Shown here in pieces: positions 54,231-64,000 of a stretch of 64,000 bases of DNA. Position 1 is the first letter of the stretch, and every line of letters starts with the position of its first letter. This stretch comes from Ichthyophis bannanicus (taxonomy: Eukaryota; Chordata; Amphibia; Gymnophiona; Ichthyophiidae): NCBI GenBank assembly GCA_033557465.1, contig CM066032.1:1315118191-1315182190 (forward strand), in the 5' to 3' direction. The notes under the pieces are model-generated. The model was not told the DNA's origin, made no database searches, and saw only the letters and a list, made by a program, of their open reading frames with translations. The position numbers and the translations under genes were made by a program.

Positions 54231-55125
54231 ATCTCTGACTGTCTCTCTGACATCGCCACCTAGCTGGACAAAACTGAGCTTCTTTCCCCCTAAATCTTCC
54301 TCTCCCCTTCCTCCTTTCTCTGTCTGTATTGATAACACTCATCTACTTCCTGTTTCCTCAGCCTGTAACCTTGGTGTCATCTTTGACTCCTCCCCTTTCC
54401 TTCTCCTCACATATTCAACAGATAGCTAAGAATCTGTTGTTTCTTTATGAATAACATTAACAAAATCTGCCCCTTCCTCTCTGAACATACCACTAAAACA
54501 CTTTTCCACTCTCTAATTACTTCCCGTCTTGACTATTACAACCTCCTTCTTGCTGGTCTCCCTCTCAGTCACATCTCTACTCTTCAATCTATTCAGAACT
54601 CTGCTGCGTGACTAATCTTTCGGCAGCCTCAATTTACTCTTATAGCCTCTCTTCTTAGGTCACTTCATTGGCTTCCCTTCCGTTTCTGTATCCAATTCAA
54701 ACTCTTCCTTCTGACTTCTAAATGCATTCATTCTTCTGCTCCTCTCTATCCTTCCTCTCTCCTTCCCCCCACACCCCTCCTCGTGAACTCCGCTCTTCTA
54801 CTGGCTTGCTTCTCTCTTTGCCCTTTTCCTCCACTGCCAACTCTAGACTTTGTCCTTTCACCTTGCTGCTCCTTATATCTGGCACAGACTACCCGAGTCT
54901 GTATGTCAGGCTTCATCTCTGCTCCTTTTCAAATCTAAACTAAAGACTCACCTCTTTGAGGCTGCTTTTGGATCCTGATCCCTTGTTCCCTCCCTTTTCT
55001 ATCCTTCTTATCTTTTGTCTTGTTTGTCTTGATTAGATTGAAAGCTCTGATGAATAGAGACTATCTCTATCTATGGTTGTACAGCTCTGTGTGTGCCTTG
55101 TAGCACGTTATAAATGTTTTGTTTA
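54231..55125 (+). mobile_element. L2 LINE 3' part, nested in CR1
   Basis: It starts in the RT region ('actgagcttctttccccctaa') and continues through the YNLLLAGLPLS-type region and 'cacttcattggcttccc' to the L2 3' end ('gattgaaagctctgatgaat', 'gttgtacagctctgtgtgtg', 'cttgtagcacgttataaatg'). Frames are broken throughout. Confidence 0.8.
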
Positions 55126-55189
55126 TTTATTTAGCTGCGCTTATACAGTATACTGCTAAATCTAGTAGCAATAGTAGGTATCATACCTT

Positions 55190-56045
55190 GAAACCCTCTG
55201 CTCAGTGTGTAGTGGTGTAGGATGTTAGGAATCATGAGGAGAGGAATGGAGAATAAAACCAAGGAAATTATAATGCCTCTGCATAGCTCTATGGTGCAAT
55301 CACACTTTGAATATTGTGTGCAATTCTGCCCACTGTATCTTAAAAAGGATATAGTGGAATTAGAAAAGGTACAGAAAATAGTGACAAAATGATAAAGGGG
55401 ATGGAAGAATACTCTTACATGGAAAGGCGTAAAAGGTTAGGGCTCTGTAGCTTGGAAAAGAGACAGCTGAGTTTCCTTACCACTACCCTTGCTATATCTG
55501 AGTCCCCTGCTGTGCTCTCAAGTAGACTGTAAACCCTTATGAGCAGGGACTGTCTCTTACATGTCTCTCTACAGTGCTGCATATGCCTTGTAGGGTTACA
55601 CAAATGTCAAGTACTAGTAAGTGGTAGATATGATTGAGGTCTATAAAACAGTTAATGGAGTCGACGGGTAAACACAGATCAGTTGTTTACTCCTTCAAAA
55701 AGTAGGAAGACTAAGAGACATGAAATGAAGCTACAATGTAGCACATTTAAGACTAATCGGAGAAAATATTTTTTCACTCAACGCATAATCAAACTCTAGA
55801 ATTCATTCCTGAAAGATATAGTAAAAGCTGAGTTTAAAAGAGGTTTGGACAAGAGGAAAAATCCATAAATCATTATTAAAGTAGACAGGTAAATGTACTG
55901 CTTGTTTCTGGGATAAGCAACATGGAATCTGTCTACCTTTTGGAAACCTGCCTCGAACTTGTGACCTAAATTGGCCACTGTTGGAAAGAGGATTCTGGGT
56001 TTGATGGACCTTTGGTCTGATCTAATATGGCACATGTTATGTTCT
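55190..56045 (+). mobile_element. CR1 LINE 3' part, itself split by an L2 tail
   Basis: It resumes 'accaaggaaattataatgcctctgcat' (the KEIIMPLYSSMV region) and runs to the 3' UTR ('ggccactgttggaaagagga', 'ttggtctgatctaatatggc', 'atgttatgttcta'). Between about 55,473 and 55,620 an L2 3' tail is inserted ('gtaaacccttatgagcaggg', 'ctcttacatgtctctctaca', 'gcatatgccttgtaggg'). Stops are frequent. Confidence 0.75.
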
Positions 56046-56475
56046 AACAGTGACTGATTTGGGTTATTTGGCTGTCAATTCCCTGTTCCTCATCCCAAGA
56101 AGTAAGAGGCGGTAATTCTCAAATCAACCTTGTTAAGAAATGTTAATAGACCTGTTCTTCAGAAGCTCGGAAAACTTTTTTTATTTTGCAATTCTGCTGC
56201 ATACTGATATAAAAGTGTAAGGCACTTCATCTATTTAACAGGTCCCTGTGTCAAAGATCATCCAGGAATATTCAGCAGTTTGGCAATGGCCATTCAAGGA
56301 GAAATGGAATAGGAAACTAGGTCTGCATGTTGTACATAATCCATGCTTGCAGTGTCATAATTTGCTGTCAAGGAAAGGTCAGACTCGGGCTGCCTAGTTG
56401 CCTAATGAAAAAGGACATGGTGCGGTTGGGATGCTGCAGAGAAAGTGTTCACAGTCAAAGAGGAAGGTACCCATG
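56046..56475. other. Unassigned
   Basis: Nothing recognised. Confidence 0.25.
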
Positions 56476-56720
56476 TCATTATTATTATTATTACTTAAAA
56501 CTTTTTGTATACCGCTTTCTGAACAGTCAAAGCGGTATACATAGAACAACATAGTGAACTCAATTGAACTTATGGAATTGCAACACCTACAGCTCGTGAT
56601 TACAGAGTTCTATAAGACCCCTTGGTGTGTGTCCCCAGGCCAAAAACTGCTGCTGCAAAGAACAGGAAAGAGGGAAGGGGATTTAAATAAGGGGAAAAAA
56701 CCTTTCTGGAGTTGTGAATG
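56476..56720 (-). mobile_element. L2-type 3' tail fragment
   Basis: An attattatt run followed by 'tttttgtataccgctttctg' and 'cagtcaaagcggtatacata' is the inverse of the L2 tail family also seen at 56,815-56,880. Confidence 0.6.
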
Positions 56721-56814
56721 AAAGCTCATGATGCCATAGCCTAACATATTAAAGTTCCAAATGAAGGGGGGAAATTGAGATGGTGGTGCAGACCGTCATT
56801 TCACTGGACTTATT

Positions 56815-59800
56815 TATTTTATTTAGTATACATTTGTATACCGCTACTTCCAGCGATCAGCAGCGGTTTGATTACAGATTGGAAATTGTCAAATCATGAT
56901 GGGAAATTTTGGGGTATACACACATTGATTAGACAGGAAGGCACGGCACACATTGGTAAGGTCGTAAGGAGGTTCAGAAAATACATATGTACATTTTTAC
57001 ATAATTTTACAAAATTTTATATACAGCCACTCTTTCAATTTAGGACATCTCATAGCTCCCTGGGATTTTACTTCAAATTGTATTGACACTGGAATAGATG
57101 TGTCTTTAGTTTTTTCCTGAAAGCAATAAGGTCTTTGGTCGCACGTAGGTCAGGTGGGAGTTGGTTCCAGAGTGTCGGGGCAGAGTATGTGTATGCTCGG
57201 CGGCTAGTACTGTATTTGACAGATCTGATATCGGTCCGAACGTGTAGTGTGTCTGAGTTGCCGGTTCTTCTGTCTCTGTTGCGCGGTTGCGTGTTGATAA
57301 GGGTGGAGAGAAAGGATGGAGCGATGTTATGTACGAGTTTGAAGGTGGTTATCAGTGTTTTGTATTGTATCCGAGCAGTGATGGGGAGCCAATGCAGCTC
57401 GATCAGTACGGGCGTGATGTGCTCAGTAAAACTTTTTTGCATGATGATTCTCGCCGCTACATTTTGGGCAAGTTGTAGGATGTTTAGCGTTTTCTTTGGG
57501 AGACCCTGAAGGATGGCGTTGCAGTAGTCTAGGTGAGGTATAATGAGTGCTTGCGCAACAGACCTAAAGTCGTGAGGGTCAAGGATACTCCGTAGAGGTT
57601 GTAACACTCTAAGTTTGTGGAAAATGGCCTTGTTGGTTTTTCGTAGGTGCTTTCCTTCTTTAGGTTGCTGTCCAATGTGACTCCCAGATATTTTATTTCA
57701 TTCTTTGTATTGTACATATTGTTACACAGGGTAGTTGTCGCAGGAGGTTCAAAGTTTGGTTTACTGGCGATATACATCACCTCAGTTTTCTTATGGTTGA
57801 TTGTCATGTTGTTTTGCTGTAACCATATTAACATCTCATTGAGGCATGTTTCTAGCTGACTATACTTAGGGTTGACGGTATCCAGTTGTGTGTATAGCAT
57901 AATATCATCTGCATAAATGTGGTATTTGATATTATGTTGCTGGAAAATATCACAGAGGGGCTGCATATAAATGTTGAAAAGTAGTGCTGAGAGAGCCGAG
58001 CCCTGGGGTATGCCTTGCGTTTGAAGGAATGCTTCTGCCTTTTCACCGTTTAATTGAACCTGTGGCATTCTGTTTGATATGTAGGAGGAGAACCATTTTA
58101 GGGGGGTTCCCACTATTCCTATTGATTCAAGCTTGTTAAGGAGTATTCCATGATGGACTGTATCAAAGGCGGCTGAGATGTCAATGAAGATGAGTATAAA
58201 CATCTTCTTTTTGTCTTCAAGGCCTTTGAGGAGGCTGTTAAGGAGTGCTATTAACAGTGTTTCAACCCCATGATGTTGTCTGAATCCGTATTGCTGTTTA
58301 TCCAGGATTTTGTGGTCTTCCAGATGATCTTGTAGTTGTATAAGTACTGCCTTTTCAATGATCTTTGCTAGGAAAGATATGATGGAGATGGGGCGGTAGG
58401 ATGCTGGGTCGCCCTTGTTGAGTGATGTGTTCTTTAGAATTGGTCTTATTATGGATTTCTTGAGTTGCGCTGGCATGATTCCTTGTTGTAGGGATTGGTT
58501 CACAATATGTGAGACTTGTTGGGCTATATCTTTCTTTGCCGCCTTGACCCATGCAGCTGGGCAGGGATCTAGCGGGGAAGTGGTGGAATTGATGTTTGTT
58601 ATTATGTTGATAGTTTGCTGGATATCAATTTTGTGAAAGTTGCTCCATGCCTGATCCTGTTCTATACTGGTTTTCCGATGTTTTGTGTTCAGACATATAG
58701 TGGACGGGGTTGCAGTAAGTTTGCTTGCGTAGTGGTCTGCAAGGATTTGGGGTTTGATTGCGTTATCATAGTGGTCTACCTGGGCTGTTTTGGTTAGAGA
58801 TTTCACTAGTTCAAAAAGTTCACGAGGCTTATTGATGGCTTTGTTCAATAGGTTGGTGTGATGTGTCCTCTTGGCGGCGTTAACCTCCTCTTTGTATTTT
58901 GAGAGGAGATTTAGGTACTCAGACTTGTGTTCGATGGATTTGGTTTGTCTCCATTTTCTTTCGAGTTTTCTGAGTTCCCTCTTTATTTTGGTCAGTGTTT
59001 CTGTGTACCATGGTTCGGATTGGTGTTTCATTTGATTTGGGGGGGTGTTCCATGTGGGGTGCGCTTCCTCCTGGATTCCGGTGTTCCAGCTGTTAGTTAG
59101 AGTTTCGAGGTCCTTGTTTTCCAAATCTATGTGAGTTGTAATGGTACTTATAAGATTATCCAGGTTGAGTTTGTTGAATTTTCTTTGTTGGTGTATCACT
59201 CTCTGTGCTTTTGAGTCCTTGGTTAGTGTGGGTAGCTTTATCTGGATATCAATTTGGTGGTGGTCGGACCATGGTTTTGGAGTTATCTTTATCAGAGGTT
59301 TCTCTTTGTTGTTTTGTTTAACAGTGGGGGTGAAGACCATGTCAAGAATATGTCCCTTGTTATGGGTGGCGTCATTTATTAGTTGTTGGTACCCTTGTTG
59401 GGTCATGGCTTCTAAGAAGGTATTTGCGTGCATAGATGGGATCGATGCAAGGTTTAGGTCTCCTAGGATGATTTGGAATTTCTTGGGCTGTGTGGAGGCT
59501 GTGTTTTCTAGTGCTGTGGCAAGTGTTTCGTGGTGCGGCGAGGGGGATCTGTAAATCAGGCAGATGGATAAAGCTGTGTTTTCCACTTTAAGGAAGTCGA
59601 TGTCTATATCTGATTTCAGATATGTGATTGAGAGTTGCAGGCTGGTCTTTGCTACGATGAGAACTCCTCCACCTCTTTTGTTGTTGCGAGGGCAGTTGTA
59701 CAGGTTGTAGCCTGGCTTGCTTATCTGGTTCAATATTGCTGAGTCGGAGTCCGAGATCCACGTTTCCGTTATACAGAGGATGTCGGGCTGTTCATCCTTA

Positions 59801-60290
59801 ATGATGTCGTAGATGATGTGTGTCTTGTTCCTGATTGATCTGGCATTGATGAGGGTGATGTTACAAGGGTCGTGAGATGTTTGAGTAGGTTGATTATGTA
59901 TGGTCTGGGTTAGGATGGTCTTGTTTATGTTTATCTTTATTGGTTTAGGCTTGCGGTGCCTCTGTGCTCTAGTATGTCTGGAAACATAGGGCCCCTGAGA
60001 GGGTGCGTGAGTTGGTTCATTGATGGTGCTGTGGTAAGGGGTGAGTGTAGGTAGCGAAGGTGTTTGTATGGGGTAAAGAATGTAGATTGGACTATATATG
60101 TGAGGTAAAGAGTAGTACAAATTTGGGCTGAAGGCGTAAGCTGGGACCATCGTGATCAGACATATGCTTAGAAAGAGGTTGAGGGGTTCCATTACCTCAG
60201 CTGTTTAGTGGGATATTGTACTGGATCCTGACCTGGGAAACTAAAGTATCCGTAGACACTTTATAGTCCAAGAAATTATTTCGTAGACAA
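56815..60290 (-). mobile_element. Near-complete, young L2-clade LINE
   Basis: The 3' end lies near 56,815 (inverse of 'gtataccgctgctgatcgctgg' and a TTTATT-rich terminus). The coding region spans 57,068-60,192. It is the best-preserved retroelement in the window: a single frameshift separates an 887-codon frame from the last 179-codon frame. The 5' boundary is uncertain. Tandem repeats at 60,300-60,500 may be its 5' end or a separate repeat. Confidence 0.85.
57068..60192 (-). pseudogene. L2-clade endonuclease-reverse transcriptase, one frameshift
   Basis: The main frame (57,529-60,192) begins MEPLNLFLSICLITMVPAYA, a hydrophobic stretch, then a Pro/Thr-rich linker. The endonuclease follows (NITLINARSIRNKTHIIYDI, CITETWISDSDSA, ILGDLNLAS, and PWSDHHQIDI near residue 310). 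The RT comes next (YRPISIISFLAKIIEKAV, DISAAFDTVHHGILLNKLES, QGIPQGSALSALLFNIYM, HIYADDIMLYT with its two catalytic aspartates, and EIKYLGVTLDSNL). Near 57,645-57,660 the frame shifts by one base. The expected C-terminal region continues in another frame (HLRKTNKAIFHKLRVLQPLR to FRKKLKTHLFQCQYNLK at 57,068). The shift removes the C-terminal part from the fusion protein, so the copy is likely inactive. Confidence 0.85.
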
Positions 60291-60296
60291 TGACCT

Positions 60297-60500
60297 AGTG
60301 TCAGTATACACTTAACAGTAACAAGCAGTATACACTTAACAGTATACACTTAACAGTAACAAGCAGTATACACTTAACAGTAACAAGCAGTTTTTTGCAG
60401 ACAGCGGCCTAGTATCAGTATACACTTAACAGTACAAGCAGTTATTTTGAAGACAGTGGCCTAGTATCCGTAAACACTTAACATTAACCAGCAGTTATTT
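60297..60500. repeat. Irregular tandem repeat
   Basis: 'agtatacacttaacagtaac' plus 'aagc' recurs about five times, alternating with a longer unit 'agttattttg.agacagtggcctagtatc'. It lies just upstream of the L2 ORF and could be a promoter-type 5' UTR array. Confidence 0.65.
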
Positions 60501-61080
60501 TGCAGATTTATACAACAAAACACAAAGTATTTCTTATTGTAACTTCTCTCTGATATGGGGAGGCTAACAGGGAAAAGGAAAGGATGTTATGGGTAAACTA
60601 CAGCAGAGCCAACAGCTAATTACCTCTTTCACGGCTACTGTGAGCTCGTCTTGAGTTTCTGGGACTCCCTCAGCTAGTCCACTGGTCTTAATGGTCTTAG
60701 GAAGGTAATTGAGCCTGGCTTCAAGGATCTCTGTGTCATTGCATATTCCTCCTGCTCTGGTTTGGTCTTTTTGTTTCCTTTGATCATTTCATTTTATTGG
60801 TTCAGGATGGCATTTGCTTTTTATGTATATTTTTAATGTTTTTTTAATGTTTTTAATTGTTTTATTGTTTAAACTCTTAATGTCTTACAGATAATTTATT
60901 TATGTTTATTTATTTATTTAGTGCCTATTTAATCCCTGATGAAGGCAGTGCCAAAAGATGGTTATATCGAGTTAGGCTTTGTGTACCCCAGGATTGAGCT
61001 TATACTCCTATTTGTACCAACACCATGCTCTGGACTGGTTTGGAGTTAAATAGAGGGCAGAGGTGATAGAAGGGGGGGGG
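60501..61080. other. Unassigned
   Basis: T-rich sequence and a poly-G tract at about 61,070-61,083. The text near 60,940-60,975 ('ccctgatgaaggcagtgcca') resembles the common amphibian-type 'tgaggaaggc' repeat motif. No gene. Confidence 0.3.
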
Positions 61081-61083
61081 GGG

Positions 61084-61420
61084 AGTTCGTAAGCCACAAG
61101 ATCACTGAGCCAGCAGTGGTGAGTCAACTGGAAAGACTGAAAGTTATCATATTGGACACTATTGGGCAACTAATTGTTACCTTAGAGGAGACTGTTGTGC
61201 ACAAGAGGAGGAGACTTGAAGATGTAGCTTCTGATCTTAATCTATGTGTAGCTGACACTGAAAACTCTGTGACACAGTAGGGCCATTAAATGGATAGACT
61301 AGAGACTGTGCAGGGAGAATATCAGTCTGCCCAGTCAGAGATGGTCTTAGACTGCCAAGCTCTGAGATAAATGTTGGAAGTGACAGAGAATAAACTAAGG
61401 AGTCTCAGAGTCTGTTTACT
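61084..61420 (+). mobile_element. Possible LINE ORF1 coiled-coil remnant
   Basis: Text reading approximately MDRLETVQGEYQSAQSEM then LEVTENKLRSL resembles the coiled-coil of L1-type ORF1. It continues across the start of duplication copy B and is cut short in copy A at 20,956. Confidence 0.35.
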
Positions 61421-63891
61421 AAAGTGCGGTAATGGTTTTGCACCTACTGTACCATGCGGCATGTGTCAAAACCTGTGCAGTAAATGCAGGGTGAGTGGTC
61501 AGCATCTACCCTGGAGAAACCACACAGGGCAGTCCATGATCACAAAGGGCCACATTCCCCACATTGCCAGGCCACACAGAGGAACCAGCATTAACCGCCG
61601 ATGCAAGGAACATGAGACCAGAGAGAAGGAGAAGGGAAAGGACAAGTGGCAGTAGCCACAATGTCCTTCCCCTTCCCATTCACAGTGGTGGCAGCAGTGG
61701 CACCAGTTCCCCCTCCCCCGCAGCCCCCTCGTTCTGCAATCTGCCCTAAGCTCCAATGATGCCTATTCCCCCCTCCCCAAGCCCAACAACTAGACCCAGT
61801 TCCCACCGGGGACACAAAAGGACTAAATAGAGACACTGAGTTTCTCATCCATTATCAGATAAAGGAGCTTTGAGAAAGAAGTGTCTCATCACTTCTACCT
61901 ATCCCCCTCCCTACCTTTCACTGAGCTGTAATGACATATGCAAACAGCCCTAGACCTAGATGAATTTGAATTATTGAAACCCAGTGTAGCTACATTGGTT
62001 CTTCATTGACCCCTTTGAAGAGAGGATAACCTTGAAGGTTTGTCAAAGATACATTAAGTATGTCCAATAAAAATGTATCACTACAAATTGTTTAATGATC
62101 TTTATCAATGTGGCACCTAGCTGTACATCCCAATTCCATTACAACCATACTACACAGCCTCATATTTACTGTTGTTACCTGAATTACCCTACAAGTTATA
62201 TTATAGTTTAACTATTGTTTATGTTTTGTTATGCAATCTTTAAGCAATTTCTGAAAGATAGTAGTTTAACTGTTCTTTGTTTTGTTATGTTACACCATAG
62301 TTTAACTACTTCTTAAGTTACATGTAAATCTCTTTAATTCATGTTACTTGTACACTGCTGTGACTTGTAGATATAGCAGCATAATAAAAAGTTGTTAAAT
62401 AAATTAAATAAGTAAATAATTTCCTTAGGTTTTCAGAGCAATGAGCTGCCATATTCTTTATGACCACAAGGTGGCAACATATGCCTATTCCTAAGATCTT
62501 TCTAATACTTTTTCCATAACAGGTAACTTAAAAAGTTATAAAAGACCAGATCAGTTACTATAATATATGCCAACTACAGAGTTACATAAGTGAGTTTTAA
62601 ATATATAATTTTCTGGAAAGAAATAGAATAATAGTACAATTCTATCAAGAGTGAGCTACAAACCTTAAAACCGTGCTCTTCAAAATATTAATGTATCTCT
62701 TTCTACATTTTTTTGATTTTTCTTTTGTTCTTATTCCCAGTGAAGATGATTATTTAATCATTTTGCTAGATAGTGAAAAGCGGCTAAAGTTAGGATATCT
62801 GCTCACCTGTCCTAACTTTAAACAATTTACCTATCTGGTTTGCAGCTGAATATTGTCCCTAAATGGATAGCAGCAATCACCACCCCCACTGCTGAATATT
62901 GAAGTGATTTTGTTTTAGCTGATTAATAGGTTTGCTAACCAGTTAACACGCTTTGAAAATGCCGCCCACTTCTTTTACCCCTCCCAGCAGGCCAAAATAC
63001 ATAAGTCAAGTAAGAAGAGGCATGAGAGCAGTCAACTCAAAATTAAATCCAACAAAAAATAATTAATAATTCAAATACATAAAATCAATATACAATCCAA
63101 AAGGATTTACACCACACTAGTTATATAAATCTAGCCTAGTGTATAGGGCAGTAACATGGCATCAGAAAGACTGGAATTCATATCCCACTGACTTTGCTTA
63201 ACCCTGCATTGCCTCAGGTACAACTTTAGATTGTAAGTACGACAGGGAAAGGAAAATACCCACAGTAGTTAATTGTGACTCACCTTGATCTACTACTGGA
63301 AAAGGGTGAGCTAAATAAATACAAGTGGGGTTATTTTACACATCTCAATGACATTTTAGAGCCTGCCTTTTATAGACATGGAAATGCTCACCTCGTCTGC
63401 AGAACCTGGGGGAGTGGTGGGGGTAGAGGGTGGAAGTGGTATGAGCAGGGTTCACCATGCAGACATGGATTACTTATTTTAGAAAGGAATCCACGTCTGG
63501 AAAAAACTTTGCGGTTGTTGGCATTTTCACCCGGCCGAGCATGAGTAAGTGGCTGCTGATTCGGGCAGATATCAGGACTGATGTTGGCCTCCCTCCCCAC
63601 CCACATCACCAACTCCAGGATCAACCCCTGGCAGCCCCCTCCCACCCTCCAGCCAAAGTAAATATCCAATCTCCTTCCCACTCCGGCCCAAAGTAAATAC
63701 CGATCCCCCTCCCACCCTGACTGAAGCAAGTGTCCGATCCACCTTCCCCTGAGACTGCAGAGAACTCCTCCCCCTGACAGAAGGCAACCCACACAACATA
63801 TCAGAAACTGGGTCATATGAGAAATATGGCAAGAGAATAACTGGATAGGTGAATGCCGTGCAAGGCAAATATAGTAGATGCTAAGGAGTGT

Positions 63892-63922
<31 letters not shown>

Positions 63923-64000
63923 CGCATGTGTGTGTGTATGTGTTATAGGCATGAGAGTTCACTGGAAACAGGGCAATGTGAATGGGCATGGGTTTGATTC
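61357..64000 (+). repeat. Segmental duplication, copy B (runs off window)
   Basis: Collinear with 20,956-23,595. It contains the same SINE-like unit (63,130-63,330), 'gaatatt' repeat remnants (62,760-62,960) and an expanded TG microsatellite (63,889-63,942, longer than in copy A). Its left flank is LINE-like rather than V-like. It continues beyond base 64,000. Confidence 0.85.
63889..63942 (+). repeat. TG microsatellite
   Basis: An interrupted (TG)n run. The allelic position in copy A (23,514-23,533) is shorter. Confidence 0.85.

Noticed and set aside
59141..59554. 137-codon + strand ORF with Trp/Cys-rich text
   Set aside because: It is antisense to the L2 endonuclease coding region.
63388..63927. 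179-codon - strand ORF starting with a Thr-His run
   Set aside because: The start is the TG microsatellite read in reverse, and the same frame in duplication copy A is not conserved as a protein.

Overview
This window looks like nuclear DNA from a non-mammalian vertebrate. The evidence is germline immunoglobulin light-chain V segments of kappa type (a V exon followed by a 12-spacer recombination signal), AT-rich intergenic sequence, and a dense load of L2, CR1 and RTE/BovB-type LINEs, tRNA-derived SINEs and palindromic MITEs. The LINE/MITE mix, and a foldback repeat carrying an 'aacgcg' motif of the kind common in amphibian repeats, suggest an amphibian, possibly a caecilian. That placement is inference. 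No J segment, constant exon or ordinary multi-exon gene is recognised, so the window is probably part of the V array of an IGK-like locus.

Three V units lie on the + strand. A relic at 20.7-20.95 kb keeps an octamer and leader exon but has no V exon. An apparently intact V gene lies at 29.25-30.13 kb. A V pseudogene with a single nonsense codon lies at 46.88-47.52 kb. A segment of at least 2.6 kb starting inside the relic's leader intron (20,956-23,595) recurs at 61,357-64,000, about 40.4 kb downstream, and runs off the right edge.

The most interesting system is a DNA transposon present twice: 9,898-12,733 (- strand) and 40,710-43,243 (+ strand). Each copy sits inside an older LINE (an L2 and an RTE). 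The interrupted hosts show the element ends (CACAGG...CCTGTG) and 3-bp target-site duplications (TAA and ATA). It encodes a 575-residue zinc-finger protein with DDE-like acidic motifs. It also carries a convergent 91-codon ORF with its own poly(A) signal. The first copy has three nonsense codons. The second has an open reading frame but has lost 301 bp at its 5' end between two GTAC tetranucleotides.

A second unusual element lies at 34,374-36,927. It has TAGGGTT termini and an 8-bp target duplication, an internal C-rich minisatellite with a 375-bp higher-order period, and a right end built from nested palindromes.

Approximate layout: 0-1.4 kb L2 (-); 1.85-2.06 kb mariner MITE; 2.55-2.92 kb hAT-like MITE; 3.7-8.2 kb two CR1 copies (-); 8.4-13.1 kb L2 (-) with transposon copy 1 nested in it; 13.46-13.91 kb foldback retrocopy; 14.1-17.1 kb RTE (-) interrupted by CR1 (+); 17.6-20 kb CR1 (+) remnants; 20.7-23.6 kb V relic and duplication; 23.6-29.2 kb mostly unassigned; 29.2-30.1 kb V gene; 31.2-33 kb minisatellites; 34.4-36.9 kb palindromic element; 39.5-44.3 kb CR1 and RTE with transposon copy 2; 45.9-46.15 kb SINE; 46.9-47.5 kb V pseudogene; 49.1-49.7 kb CR1; 51.6-53.5 kb possible L1 with a MITE; 53.6-56.05 kb SINE and CR1 with nested L2; 56.8-60.2 kb near-complete L2-clade LINE; 61.36-64 kb second copy of the duplication. 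Where boundaries are repeat edges judged by eye they are accurate to tens of bases. Transposon ends, RSSs, exons and stop codons are exact.
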